Of a DNA stretch of 64,000 bases, positions 50,259 to 60,140 are shown piece by piece. A program made the translations under genes and the position numbers. This DNA is from Tranzscheliella williamsii (taxonomy: Eukaryota; Basidiomycota; Ustilaginomycetes; Ustilaginales; Ustilaginaceae): the NCBI GenBank assembly GCA_023212725.1, contig JALBYF010000007.1:62001-126000 (forward strand), given 5' to 3'. Each line of letters starts with the position of its first letter. The first letter of the stretch is position 1. The notes under the pieces were generated by a model. It was not told the DNA's origin. It ran no database searches and was given only the letters and a program-made list of their open reading frames with translations.

Positions 50259-52880
50259 ATGAGTCGCTCCTGCGCGTTGGACTTTATCTCACGTCGTGCG
50301 ACATCCTTATTAACTGCTGAACCTTCTTTGCTTGCATCTCTCTTCGCCTCTATCTGCGTTGTCTCAACGCCCATGCTTGCCAACATACCATTCTTCTCTG
50401 CTAGACCATCTGCCGAGGGCTCCGAAAAGGGCTACAGCAATGTCATCACCTCCACCTGCACCCCCGGTCCATCTCCTGTCAACACACCCGGTGCCATGAC
50501 AGCGCTGCCCTTACCAATGGCCGGCGCGCCACATAACCACCCTCCGCCATTAGCGTCGTCCAACTCCATCTCTATCTCCGGGGCGTCGCAAGATCAACAG
50601 ACCTCAGGTAGCTTTGGCCCGTCCTCCGCAAATGCTTCCTCTGACATGGGCTCAGTAATGACCGAAGACGAGGAGGACTTGGAGGACTACGGCAAGGGCG
50701 GTTATCATCCGGTTCACGTGGGCGACACGTTTTCGGATGGGCGATACCTCATCGTCCGAAAGCTCGGCTGGGGTCATTTCTCCACTGTTTGGCTCGCCAA
50801 AGACCATAAAATGAAGCGTCACGTAGCGTTGAAAGTGGTCAAGAGCGCGCCACACTATACGGAAACGGCTCTCGACGAAATCAAACTGCTCCAACGCCTT
50901 GTTTCTGCCAATCCGACCCATCCCGGCAGGAGGCATTGTGTTTCGCTTCTGGATCACTTCAGACACAAGGGCCCCAACGGCTCACATGTCTGCATGGTGT
51001 TCGAAGTGCTCGGGGAGAATCTGCTCGGCCTCATCAAGCGCTACCAACACCGCGGCGTGCCGCCTCATATCGTCAAGCAGATCGCCAAGCAGGTCTTGCT
51101 TGGACTGGACTACATGCATCAGGAATGCGGTATCATCCACACCGATTTGAAGCCAGAGAACGTTTTGATCTGCATTGAAGATGTGGAGGCGGTCGTAGAA
51201 GCCGAGTTGCGCTCCAATCCGGCGGCTGTACCCACGAAACTGGTTGGAGTCCCGCCAAGTCAGGGCAGAGGCGGCACACAAACTCCCAAGCGAGATGGGA
51301 TTTTCATCACTGGCTCACAACCTCTACCAAGTCCCAGCAGTAGTCTAGGTTCAAGCCCAATGTTCGACAAATGGGCCTTTGGCATGTCCAAGATCGACAA
51401 ACCTAGCATCAGTGACAGTGAGAATGGGTTCAGGAGCGGCACAAGCAGTGATGCAGCTGGTTCGAAAGGCGGCTCTCTTGCAGACCACAAGGAGAGAGAA
51501 AGGACGACTGAGATGATTGGGCAGGGTATCTCGCAGCTCAGCACACAGGGTCCCAGCAGCCTACCTGCAGAATCGTTCGGCAGCAGAACGGCCACAGGGG
51601 TACCTCAGCAAAAAGGGCCCTCGCTGCTTTCGCTTGGCGCACCACGCGTATCGCAAGCGCCTGTACCTGCTTCTACAACGGCGGAGCCCGCAACAGAGGA
51701 CTCCGACTCGCCTTCCCCCATGTCGATGGATTCTCCAAGCCCACCCAAGCAGCCACTTTCGGCAAGCCGTAGCGATGCAGCCCACCAACCCGCTCCAGCG
51801 GCCGGCGACCCCAATACACTACCACCGCCTCCTCCGTACGACCCGAGCTCTCTGGAACGTATCACTGTCAAGATTGCCGATTTGGGTAATGCTTGCTGGG
51901 TGGATCATCACTTCACCAATGACATCCAGACCCGACAGTATCGGTGTCCGGAAGTCATTCTTGGCGCAAAGTGGGGCCCGAGCGCCGATATGTGGTCGGC
52001 CAGCGCTATGTTCTTTGAGCTGTTGACGGGTGACTACCTCTTTGATCCCGCGGCAGGGACCAAGTACAACAAAGATGATGACCACGTCGCCCAGATTATC
52101 GAGCTGCTCGGCGATTTCCCCAAGAGCCTCGCGTTTGCTGGCAAATACAGTGCCGATCTCTTCAACCGACGCGGCGAGCTAAGACACATTCACAAGCTTC
52201 GCTTCTGGCCTCTTATCTCGGTCTTACAGGAGAAATACCTGATGCCTTACAACGAAGCCAACGAGTTGTCTTCGTTTCTGCTGCCGATGCTCCGCCTTCA
52301 TCCTGAGAAGCGAGCAAGCGCTCGCGAGCTACTGGAGCACGCCTGGTTACAAGGCATCGTGGTCCAGGGCGAAATCGAGCAAGCGATGAGGCAGGCGGGC
52401 ATCGATGTGGAAGCGCTGACATCAGGCAGTCCGGGCCAGTCGTTGCCTCCTGGCCTCACGCCCAGCGAGGCGGATGCGCTGAAACCAGTTGGGTCGGTCT
52501 CTAGCAGTCCAGCTCCGATCTCGGTGCATTTGCAAGGCATAGAGGACGCGAGGCGCAAAGCTGCGCAGGAGCACGCCGAGAATGCATCAGCTTCGGCGGC
52601 GAACAATGCGATGGACACCGACGCTCCGGCTTTGACTAATGCGGCCTCTGGAAGCACCAAAGATCCCGTCTCGGTTTTGCAAGGCGAGGCCATGGAAAGG
52701 TCGTCGTCGAGCGATGGCGCCGGCGAGTCGCATATGACGGTGAAGGGAGTGCCAAATGATGAGGCGGCGAGCCGTCAGGCCTCTACACCGAAGCTGCAAG
52801 GGCAAGGAAGCTCTGCCAATCGTGATACCGGTTCTCCGTCGCCGCAAGGCCTACCTCAGCCAGTCGCTACCACGGTCTAA
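50259..52880 (+). CDS. SKY1: SR-protein-specific kinase (SRPK/Sky1/Dsk1)
   Basis: Ser/Thr kinase of 873 residues counted from the ATG at 50259 (the frame opens slightly earlier without ATG; Met at 50373, MLANIPFFSARPS, is another plausible start). The N-lobe starts near residue 147 with YHPVHVGDTFSDGRYLIVRKLGWGHFSTVWLA and VALKVVKS. The catalytic loop is IIHTDLKPENVL (about 291-302). The domain is then split by a low-complexity spacer of about 220 residues (about 310-530) before IADLGNACWVDHHFTNDIQTRQYRCPEVI. A bisected kinase domain and the ADLGNACW and QTRQYR blocks are diagnostic for SRPKs, which phosphorylate Arg-Ser dipeptides of splicing and mRNA-export factors. The C-terminal about 170 residues are low-complexity. 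In yeast and animals the spacer controls localisation. Confidence 0.93.
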   Translation: MSRSCALDFISRRATSLLTAEPSLLASLFASICVVSTPMLANIPFFSARPSAEGSEKGYSNVITSTCTPGPSPVNTPGAMTALPLPMAGAPHNHPPPLASSNSISISGASQDQQTSGSFGPSSANASSDMGSVMTEDEEDLEDYGKGGYHPVHVGDTFSDGRYLIVRKLGWGHFSTVWLAKDHKMKRHVALKVVKSAPHYTETALDEIKLLQRLVSANPTHPGRRHCVSLLDHFRHKGPNGSHVCMVFEVLGENLLGLIKRYQHRGVPPHIVKQIAKQVLLGLDYMHQECGIIHTDLKPENVLICIEDVEAVVEAELRSNPAAVPTKLVGVPPSQGRGGTQTPKRDGIFITGSQPLPSPSSSLGSSPMFDKWAFGMSKIDKPSISDSENGFRSGTSSDAAGSKGGSLADHKERERTTEMIGQGISQLSTQGPSSLPAESFGSRTATGVPQQKGPSLLSLGAPRVSQAPVPASTTAEPATEDSDSPSPMSMDSPSPPKQPLSASRSDAAHQPAPAAGDPNTLPPPPPYDPSSLERITVKIADLGNACWVDHHFTNDIQTRQYRCPEVILGAKWGPSADMWSASAMFFELLTGDYLFDPAAGTKYNKDDDHVAQIIELLGDFPKSLAFAGKYSADLFNRRGELRHIHKLRFWPLISVLQEKYLMPYNEANELSSFLLPMLRLHPEKRASARELLEHAWLQGIVVQGEIEQAMRQAGIDVEALTSGSPGQSLPPGLTPSEADALKPVGSVSSSPAPISVHLQGIEDARRKAAQEHAENASASAANNAMDTDAPALTNAASGSTKDPVSVLQGEAMERSSSSDGAGESHMTVKGVPNDEAASRQASTPKLQGQGSSANRDTGSPSPQGLPQPVATTV

Positions 52881-53349
52881 AGAGCGCCTCCCTTTTCAGC
52901 TTATGACCAAGCTTTGTTCCGACTGGACGCGCCTTTTCTCGATACCACGGGCTTCAGGCCCTGTGCTGCTCTCTTCCCTGTCTTGTATCTGGATCCTACC
53001 CTGATGCATGTGGCCCGGGATGGTCGATCCTAGTCGCTTGCTCGTTTTTGTAGTCCCTGTACGAATACATCTACCTTTCTTCTCTTTACTTACCGTGAGC
53101 TTTGCAATCGCTCGGTTCTGTCCTCAATGTACTTCGCAGCCATTCTCCACTAATTCCTGTATTGTCTCAGCCTCGTCTCCATAGATTCAGCGCAGCCCAC
53201 AGTCCACGAGTCGCACACGGCAGACCGAGATCGGAAGCGGTGTGTCAGATTAGAAGGGTGCCGTGCTTGCAAACAAAGGGCGGACTGCGAGGCGAGATAC
53301 AAGATACAAGTGGGACGCTATGGGTACAGACGAGGAGGTGGCTGTGTCC
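52881..53349. other. Convergent 3' region
   Basis: About 470 bp between two convergent stop codons. It is T-rich after the kinase gene, as expected for 3' UTR. No gene recognised. Confidence 0.5.
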
Positions 53350-54543
53350 TCAGTAGTCGGCTAGGGTGTGCCAGGAGCGCGACAAGGTTGCGGAGTGGGT
53401 TTCGAAGTTGGTGCCTGCGGAGAAGTCGGTGTCTTGGCGGGCGAAGGAGGGGGGTCTACGGGAGGGGAAGCGGGGGGGTGTGAGGGCTGCTGCTGCTCGG
53501 GACTTGGAGCGCGGGAGGGTGGCTGAGCGTGCGGGCGGGGGCGGGGAGGCGAGATCGTGGATGATGGACGCGAAGGAGGGGGTGGCGCGGGTGGCGCGGG
53601 GGGCGCGGGGGGGTGCGGGGAGCGAGCACGAGCGGGAGGCGGCGGCGGGCGCGGGCGGCAGGCTGCCCAGCGAGATGGACGGGCGCGGCGCCAGCTCGCC
53701 GAGCTTGGCGCTGAGCACGTCGGCGCAGACGCCCGCGCCTGCGGCCTCGCCCGGCGACGCAGCCCCCGGCGACGTGCACACACTCTCCCCCCCCGCATCG
53801 CTGCGCGACCACAGCGAGCTGGCATCGTCGCACACCGAGCCGCCATCCTCCATATCCCCCGCCTCGGTCCCAGCAGACAGCGTTGGACTGCCCGGAGCAG
53901 CCGCCTCCTCATCCTGGCGCTGCAGCGCTTCCTCCTGATATGCCTGCTCTCTGCAGCCGTCGCCGTAAACAGGCGCGCATGCTGAGAGCGCAGCGTCGCT
54001 GCTTCCAGCCAGCCCGCACCGCGCAGGCGCTGGCTCTTGGAGCTTCACCCTCGCCTCCTCAACGCCGCTGGCGGCCAGGTCGATAGCGTCATGCGCTCCC
54101 TTCTCCGCCGCTGTGAGCTCTTGCGCGGCGGTCAAATGACCCTCTCGGCGTCGCCGCCGGTGAGGCTCGAAATACTCCTCGAAGCGGTAGCCTACCGGCC
54201 CGTTGCGCCGCCTCCCGATCGACCGCCCCTCGCCGTCGTAGATGTGGTGGGTCGGATAGGCATAGGTTCCGTTCCAGTACATGCCGTGCTCTTCCCATCC
54301 CAGCTCTACCGTATTGACGGGCACAAAAAGCACCGCCTTGTCGTACAGCTGTTCTGGCGTCGCGCACGAGTATCGAGGCGCCTCAGAAGGCGGCGTAACG
54401 ATGATGGTGGGGATGCAGAAGCGGTGCGTCGCGCCCACCTTGGAACCCCTTCCCATATCGAGCGTGCGTTTCGGCGACGAGGAGCGGCTAGGGCCCGCTT
54501 TGGCAGTGTCGCCGTGCGTTGCGGTGACTGTGACCGCAGACAT
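53350..54543 (-). CDS. Uncharacterised protein, low-complexity C-terminal half
   Basis: ORF of 397 residues that I do not recognise. The N-terminal part (about 35-150) looks folded, with RFCIPTIIVTPPSEAPRYSC, YDKAVLFVPVNTVELGWEEHG and YWNGTYAYPTHHIYDG, followed by a basic run RRRRR near 131. From about 160 onward it is rich in Ala, Ser, Pro and Glu/Asp and probably disordered, ending ...SRSWHTLADY. No signal peptide or membrane span. The coding DNA of the second half is extremely GC-rich, so long frames also stay open on the plus strand. The minus frame is preferred because it extends into the less biased N-terminal region and starts at a clean ATG. Location suggests a lineage-specific gene; function unknown. 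Confidence 0.6.
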   Translation of the reverse strand: MSAVTVTATHGDTAKAGPSRSSSPKRTLDMGRGSKVGATHRFCIPTIIVTPPSEAPRYSCATPEQLYDKAVLFVPVNTVELGWEEHGMYWNGTYAYPTHHIYDGEGRSIGRRRNGPVGYRFEEYFEPHRRRRREGHLTAAQELTAAEKGAHDAIDLAASGVEEARVKLQEPAPARCGLAGSSDAALSACAPVYGDGCREQAYQEEALQRQDEEAAAPGSPTLSAGTEAGDMEDGGSVCDDASSLWSRSDAGGESVCTSPGAASPGEAAGAGVCADVLSAKLGELAPRPSISLGSLPPAPAAASRSCSLPAPPRAPRATRATPSFASIIHDLASPPPPARSATLPRSKSRAAAALTPPRFPSRRPPSFARQDTDFSAGTNFETHSATLSRSWHTLADY

Positions 54544-57267
54544 GATGCAGAAAAGTGTAAGGCACGTCGCCTAGCTTGCAGCGATACGAAGCCGGTTTGC
54601 CGTACAGAAGAAGGAGTCGGGTGGGGAATGATGGCGGACAGGATGTCAAATAGGTATGCGTTCGGGTTGATGAGAGAGGTGCAGAGGCTGGGTACAGAGT
54701 ATGCTGAAGCGCTTTGATGCTGATGATCTGGGGTGCTCCGAGCTAGTGTTAGAGAGGTGCCGCGCCAAAGCGACTCGGAGCAGTTGATTGGGAGTGTAAA
54801 GCTCTAGATATTGTGACTGGCTGCGTGTGCCGGTGCGAATGCAAATGAAGTGGGCGGCCAGTGGAGTGGCAGAGGTACGTAACGTCGGTGGCGGGGGAAC
54901 GAGGGAACAAGGGGGGGGGCAGCAACCGGTCTACGAGGTGAGGTTGCTGAGCTGTTGCAAGTTGGTGTGCACACTGACGTGGGTACGCCTCTGCTCTGCG
55001 CTAAGGGATAGGAAGCTACGCGTTTGATAGCAGGCAGCCGCTTGCACCTCGCAATCAGCCATCAAGTGTGGGATTTAGTGCCATGCAATGCTTTCCCCGC
55101 CTGACAGCGTTGAGCCAAGGCAGCACAGCAGCCATGACGACGGCAGAGGAAGCGCACGCAAGCTGGTTCCGCAGCAAGCGGCCCAGTTGATTCGTGCGGC
55201 GAAAGACCACACAGGCTGTATTGCAGATCGTCCAGGGGCAGCGAAGCAGAGCGGCGTCGCTGCGCTGCACAGTGGTACATCATCGATGCAGAGTGCTGGC
55301 GAACCCAATCACGATAGAGCTTGTCAAAGCAAGTGTCTTTATTTGGCATAAGCAGGGTCTCGGTCGTGTCTCTTGCGGCTTATCCTAAGTACCGCGCGGT
55401 CTGCTATTTTTCTGCGGCCAGCCTAAGTTAAAGCAAAACACGCGCCTCGAATTAGTTACTTCACAATCCATCTAGGTACTAGCGTCCCTGGCGCGGAAGT
55501 GATCCGAGAGAGCAACAACTGCCGTACCCCAAACCCTGCTGCGCTTGCCGTCGCTCGCCCTAGCCGATATGCCGCGAAGCGCTGCTGTGAAGCACTGCAG
55601 CTGCGCGCAACTGCTTGGCGAGTCGATTATGATCCGCTCCAGCAGCTCCACTAAAAACTGCCCGCTACCCACCTTATCTATGCATCGACCTACCCAAACC
55701 ACTTGCCAGTCACAGTGTCATGGATCTTGTTCACGTTGGTGGGGTGATCATGTAGGATCGGCCTCATACCGGGCGTTCCCTTGTTGAGAAGAACGATGGC
55801 GAGCAGCCGTGAAAGTTCCACTTCTGCATGAAGCGTGGCTTGCCCTCAGCCATTTGTGATCGGAGAATAGGGACTGAAATGCGGCATAGCGCCAGCGGAG
55901 GGCAACTCACACTGCTTCTGTGCCGCGACGCACCATTGGGGAGTGAATCTATGGATGGAACTCACTCTTGCAAAATAAACTCGTCTTGCAAAATAAACTC
56001 GTTGGCTTCTAGGGAAAATGATCCATCGACCCGAAACATACTACTCCCGACCCGAACTCCCGACCAGCGACCGTTGTGAACCCATCTTGCCACCAAGGTA
56101 CTAACATATCTCCTGTGGTTTGGTGCAAGGTGTTTGATGAGCGGGTGTACAAGTCACACTACTGGGAGTGAAGGGTGTCAAGCTTTCAAATGTCAAGAAA
56201 TTAACGCGAGCCGGCTATCCAGGGGCATAACAGGCAAACCACTTTACACCTCGCATCCGCTGCAGGCATTCCACCCGCCGCGCTGTGAAGCCTTTTGGAT
56301 GTTGCTTACAGCAGCGCAGCTGGCCCTGAGGTGTTTCGGTCGGAATTCCGACTCCGCGCGCCTTTTCTCGACCGTTGCTATGCGCTTCATGTAAGCCTCA
56401 ATGACGCGGTCCGTGGCTACCACTCACGCTGGGACTGCTGTATGCAAGCCCAATTTGATGTGGGAGCTTTCCAAGCCGTCAGAACGGCGCCGGGGTTTCC
56501 GCTCTCCCTCATGCTCAACAGTTTCAGCATACCCATGCGCTCTGTAGAGCAATGTGCTGGGCAGGGTCTGTTAGCACTCGAACCAAAGCATCACGCGTGG
56601 GTGATCCGATCTGCCTGTGTGCTGTTCTGTTAGCGATCCATGCGCCAGACAAGGCTCTCGGCAGTGGGCTTGCCATCTGCAGGAAAGGAAGCCCTGCTAT
56701 CGATAAGAACCGCAGACTTGTGCGCGACCGCTTTTCCAAATCGACGTAGCGACGGCAAGCGAGCTCCTGTAGATAGGGTACCCGCGCCCAAATTCTGCGC
56801 ACGCACGTCACTTGCGCAAGTCAAGCCTGGCGCACCTCTCCAACTGCACCGCGGCGTCATCGCGCCGTGCTGAGGTAACAGGCAATCAAAATGCGGTGGA
56901 CTGTCAAGTCCCGCGTGCGAAGGTTTGCTGGCCTACCATGTCGCGCTGCATTGGCAACGCGGGATGGCATCCCGTCTACCCACTCTCAGTGCCGTCGCGG
57001 CCAGACAGCCGGTCAAGGCGGCTCTCAGCTTCTCGTTCATGCCCCTCGTGTAACTGCTACTGTATCGTCGAGGGACTCGCCCTGCCGCTTTGACACCCGC
57101 CGCTGGAAGAACAGCAAGCAGCCAATGTCGGTGGACATCATTGATTTGCAAACGGACGCTAAATCATGGTATCGATGTGCAGTAACGGACAGTATGACGA
57201 GGGTGAAAAGTAATAGAGAAATGCAAGCCTATGAGTGGCAGAAGCAGAAGCAACTGTAGTCGAGGCG
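54544..57267. other. Intergenic ~2.7 kb
   Basis: Upstream of the unknown protein gene and downstream of the BRCT gene. It contains an exact 18 bp tandem duplication (55966-56001) and a G-run (about 54907-54918). Several ORFs of 60-120 codons show no motif or coding-like bias. No RNA gene recognised. Confidence 0.45.
55966..56001. repeat. Exact 18 bp tandem duplication
   Basis: TCTTGCAAAATAAACTCG occurs twice back to back (55966-55983, 55984-56001). Probably a replication-slippage duplication. Confidence 0.7.
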
Positions 57268-60140
57268 CTAAGTGGAGACGGCACTTGGCAGCCGGGTCAG
57301 GACTTGCTTGACCGTGTTGCTGTACTTAGTGAGGGCGTCGTCGTGGAGCGGTGCAGCGGACGGTGGGGCGGCGTGTCGGCCTGTGCCCGTGCCCTCGTCG
57401 GCGGCGGCACCGTTGTGGGGCGTGGCATCCTCTTCGCTGGCGGAAGCACCCAGCCGGAAAATCCTCGAGCTCACCCGTCGGCGCAGAGGGCTCGAGACGA
57501 GCGGCGCATGCACTAGCAGCCTCCGCCGTGCTTGCTCGACCTCGATCTGCAGCTCGGGAGATACTTTGCGATGCGAATGACAGGAATACGTGCCACGACC
57601 AGCAAAGTCAGTAAGAGCGGTGCGAGAACGGGTGCCAGCGCACAAAGATAGGGAGGATACGGACGTCAGTCCTTCTTGTGCCCTCATGGGAAACCTGACG
57701 CTTACAATGTACACGTGGCGAAAAGGAGAATGGGCGCCAGAGTCGATTTCTTACTCACGCTCGCGGGGTGACGAGCTCGATACGGGCGCCTGCTTCGGGG
57801 CCATGGAAGAGCGGCGACGCTGCGAGCGGGCAGGCGGTGAAATACACGGCTCGTGGTTAGTGTGCGACCCGTCTCGGCGGGCCATCGATAATGCGTAGTA
57901 CTTACGTGTGTGAAAATAGCCTGCTTGCCGACCTCGACGAGGTAGGGTTGCTCGTCGACCTTGGTGGCTTCCTCGAGGCACTTGACCACCCAGCTGATGC
58001 CGACGACGTGCGGTTTGGGGTCTTCCAGTGCTCGGTAGGAATGCAAGGTGCTCGGCCGGCCGCTCTTGTAGACAATGTGGGTCAGCTTGCGCTCTCCAAA
58101 CCGGAGCAGCACCTTGGCGCCGGCGTTCTTGAGCATCTCGACCCAGCAGGCCGATGCATCTTCGCCGTCCTGGTCGCGCACGTCGACCAGCACCGTCAGT
58201 CCGCGCAGGAATCGCGGCTTCTTGGGCGCGTGCGCAGCGCCCTCCGGCTCGGCGCCACTACTGATGACAAACCCAGCCGACACGTTACCCACCGAGCGAT
58301 CCCCGCCTTCAGTGTCTTCGCGTTTGGTGGGCACGTAGGTATACAGGGAGCGCCGGCGAGCGGCACGCGCTGCCTTTCGTGCCTCGGCAGCATCCACTGC
58401 CGAGACGGCCGCCTCCTCGGCCCCTGCCAAGCTGTCCGCTTTGGCCTGCTCCTTTTCCTGCACACCCGACCTTCCCTGTACCGGCGGCGGCATACCGGAA
58501 GAAAACAAGCTTGGCTGCATCGACCTGCGCCGCACTGCTTTCAGCTCGGCCTTCCGTTTGGCGTCTTCTTCGGCAGCCTTGCCAGCGGCATTGGAATCGT
58601 CTGCCTGGCTCGTCGCACTGAAGGACGCCTCGGCCTGCTCCAACGCTCGCGCCTGCTGTTCTGAGCTCGTCTGGCGCGACTTGGAAAGCGCCGAGACGCG
58701 ACCAGACGGCCTTTTGAAGCGGTGATCATCCCCGCTATGCGTGCTCGACAAGGCAAGCGAGGACGAAAAGGAGTCTTCGGAGCTCTTTCGGGCCTCAAAA
58801 GTGTGGATCCTGTTTTGGGTGAGCGTAGGCGCCTTGGTCGCTGTCAACGTTCGCTTGGGGAGCGCTGTATCTGCGCCGGAAGCCGAGGTGGTGGTACTAG
58901 GGCGCCTGTGCGCTTTGGCGCTCAATTTGGCAAGGGAAGCTTCCAGGTTGGAGAGCGCATCGGATGTTTCCGCCGACAAGGACTGCTTGACATCAACGGT
59001 AGATAGCGATCTCTGCGAGGAAATCTGATCCTGCTTGGTGTAAGACGGCCGCGATGGCTCCGACAAGGCATTGACTGTCTCTTCCTCCTTGGGCCTGTGC
59101 GCTTCACGTTTGGACAACAAGTGGATCTCGTCATGCGGCTCTTCCGGCTCTGCGTCCCACCCGTCCTCTTCTCCGTCGTTAGCGGCTGCATCGTGCCGGA
59201 AGATTCCCCTGCGCGCTTTGCCTGGAGACGGCTTTAGCTCCAGAAGGTTGATGGGCTTTCGACCCTGTCGCTCGGAAGATTGCAAAATGTATTCCGACTT
59301 GATCTGCATTCGCTTGATAGGCGAATGTCGAGGCTCGCCCAACTTGGCGAGGCTGTCAATGTCATTGCGCTCGATGAAGTTGTCTCTTCTATCCGAAGAA
59401 GCCCGCATCATCTCGCTTGTAGGAAAGAGTAGCTGTGATGTAGAGAGACGAGAAGATTGTTGCCGACTGGTGTCGGCCGAAGGCTGTGTAGATGCAGATA
59501 CTGGCGTGCTGCTGAGCAAGCCAGACTGTGCAGTGGAGAGTTTCATGATAGAGGGCTGCTGGATATCGAGATGCGACGAAGCACCGGATCTGGGGGTTAT
59601 ACTGGTGGTGACCTGGTCAACAGGGCTATCCTTTCTAAAACCGCTGTGATGAGACGGAGGCAAGTTCTCCTTGCGACTGGAAGCAAGCGCGCTGGCTGCG
59701 CCAGTGTTGACGAGATCAGTGCAAGTCTGAGAACGCGCAAGTGCAGCGTTTTCGCGCATAGACTGTACCGGTGCACGAAGTCCGAGGCGCCTACGTCGAG
59801 CGGGGACCTCGTCGGCTCCGTGGCTGAGTTCGAGTTCGAACTCAAAGTCACCGAATCGTCCCTTCTTGGGACTTTCCATCTGGGCGGTGAGCCGTGCGCC
59901 GGGCGAATCCGGGGCAAAGTGATTCCATTGCGCAGCTTGGCTGCTCCGAGCTTTGCTTGGCGAAGTCGACCGTGCTGCTGACGGCCCGCTTGGCTGGTCG
60001 CCATGGCGTGTGGACCAGAGCTGTTGAGGAAGGTCGGTGGCGTCGGGAATGCGAGCCATGGACCGAGTCTGGCGCATGGGCTGCTCGGCAACATGCCTGG
60101 TCACTGCAGCACGGCGTTTTTGTGGCGACGTGGTGGACAT
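57268..60140 (-). CDS. Microcephalin-like BRCT protein, two or three exons
   Basis: Exon 1 (57906-60140, 745 codons) is certain in frame. It has a long disordered Ser/Arg-rich N-terminus (to about 600), a helical Ala/Glu/Lys-rich stretch, then one BRCT domain at about 640-735. The BRCT reads RGLTVLVDVRDQDGEDASACW, GAKVLLRFGERKLTHIVYKSG and VVGISWVVKCLEEATKVDEQPYLVEV. The LVDVR-x-DG-x-DAS and THIVYK-x-G patterns resemble the first BRCT of microcephalin (MCPH1), a DNA-damage and chromosome-condensation factor. Exon 1 ends at a GTAAGT donor; the CACTAAC branch site and CGCAG acceptor put exon 2 at 57759-57819. A GTGAGT donor then leads to a last exon ending at 57268 (TAG), with the acceptor at 57563 or 57546 uncertain. 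Without that splice the protein ends at 57751. Start Met at 60140 (MSTTSPQKRRAAVTRH). Confidence 0.7.

Noticed and set aside
53361..53985. Several long ORFs on both strands overlapping the unknown gene
   Set aside because: Consequence of extreme GC content; products are Arg/Pro/Gly/Ala-rich without motifs.
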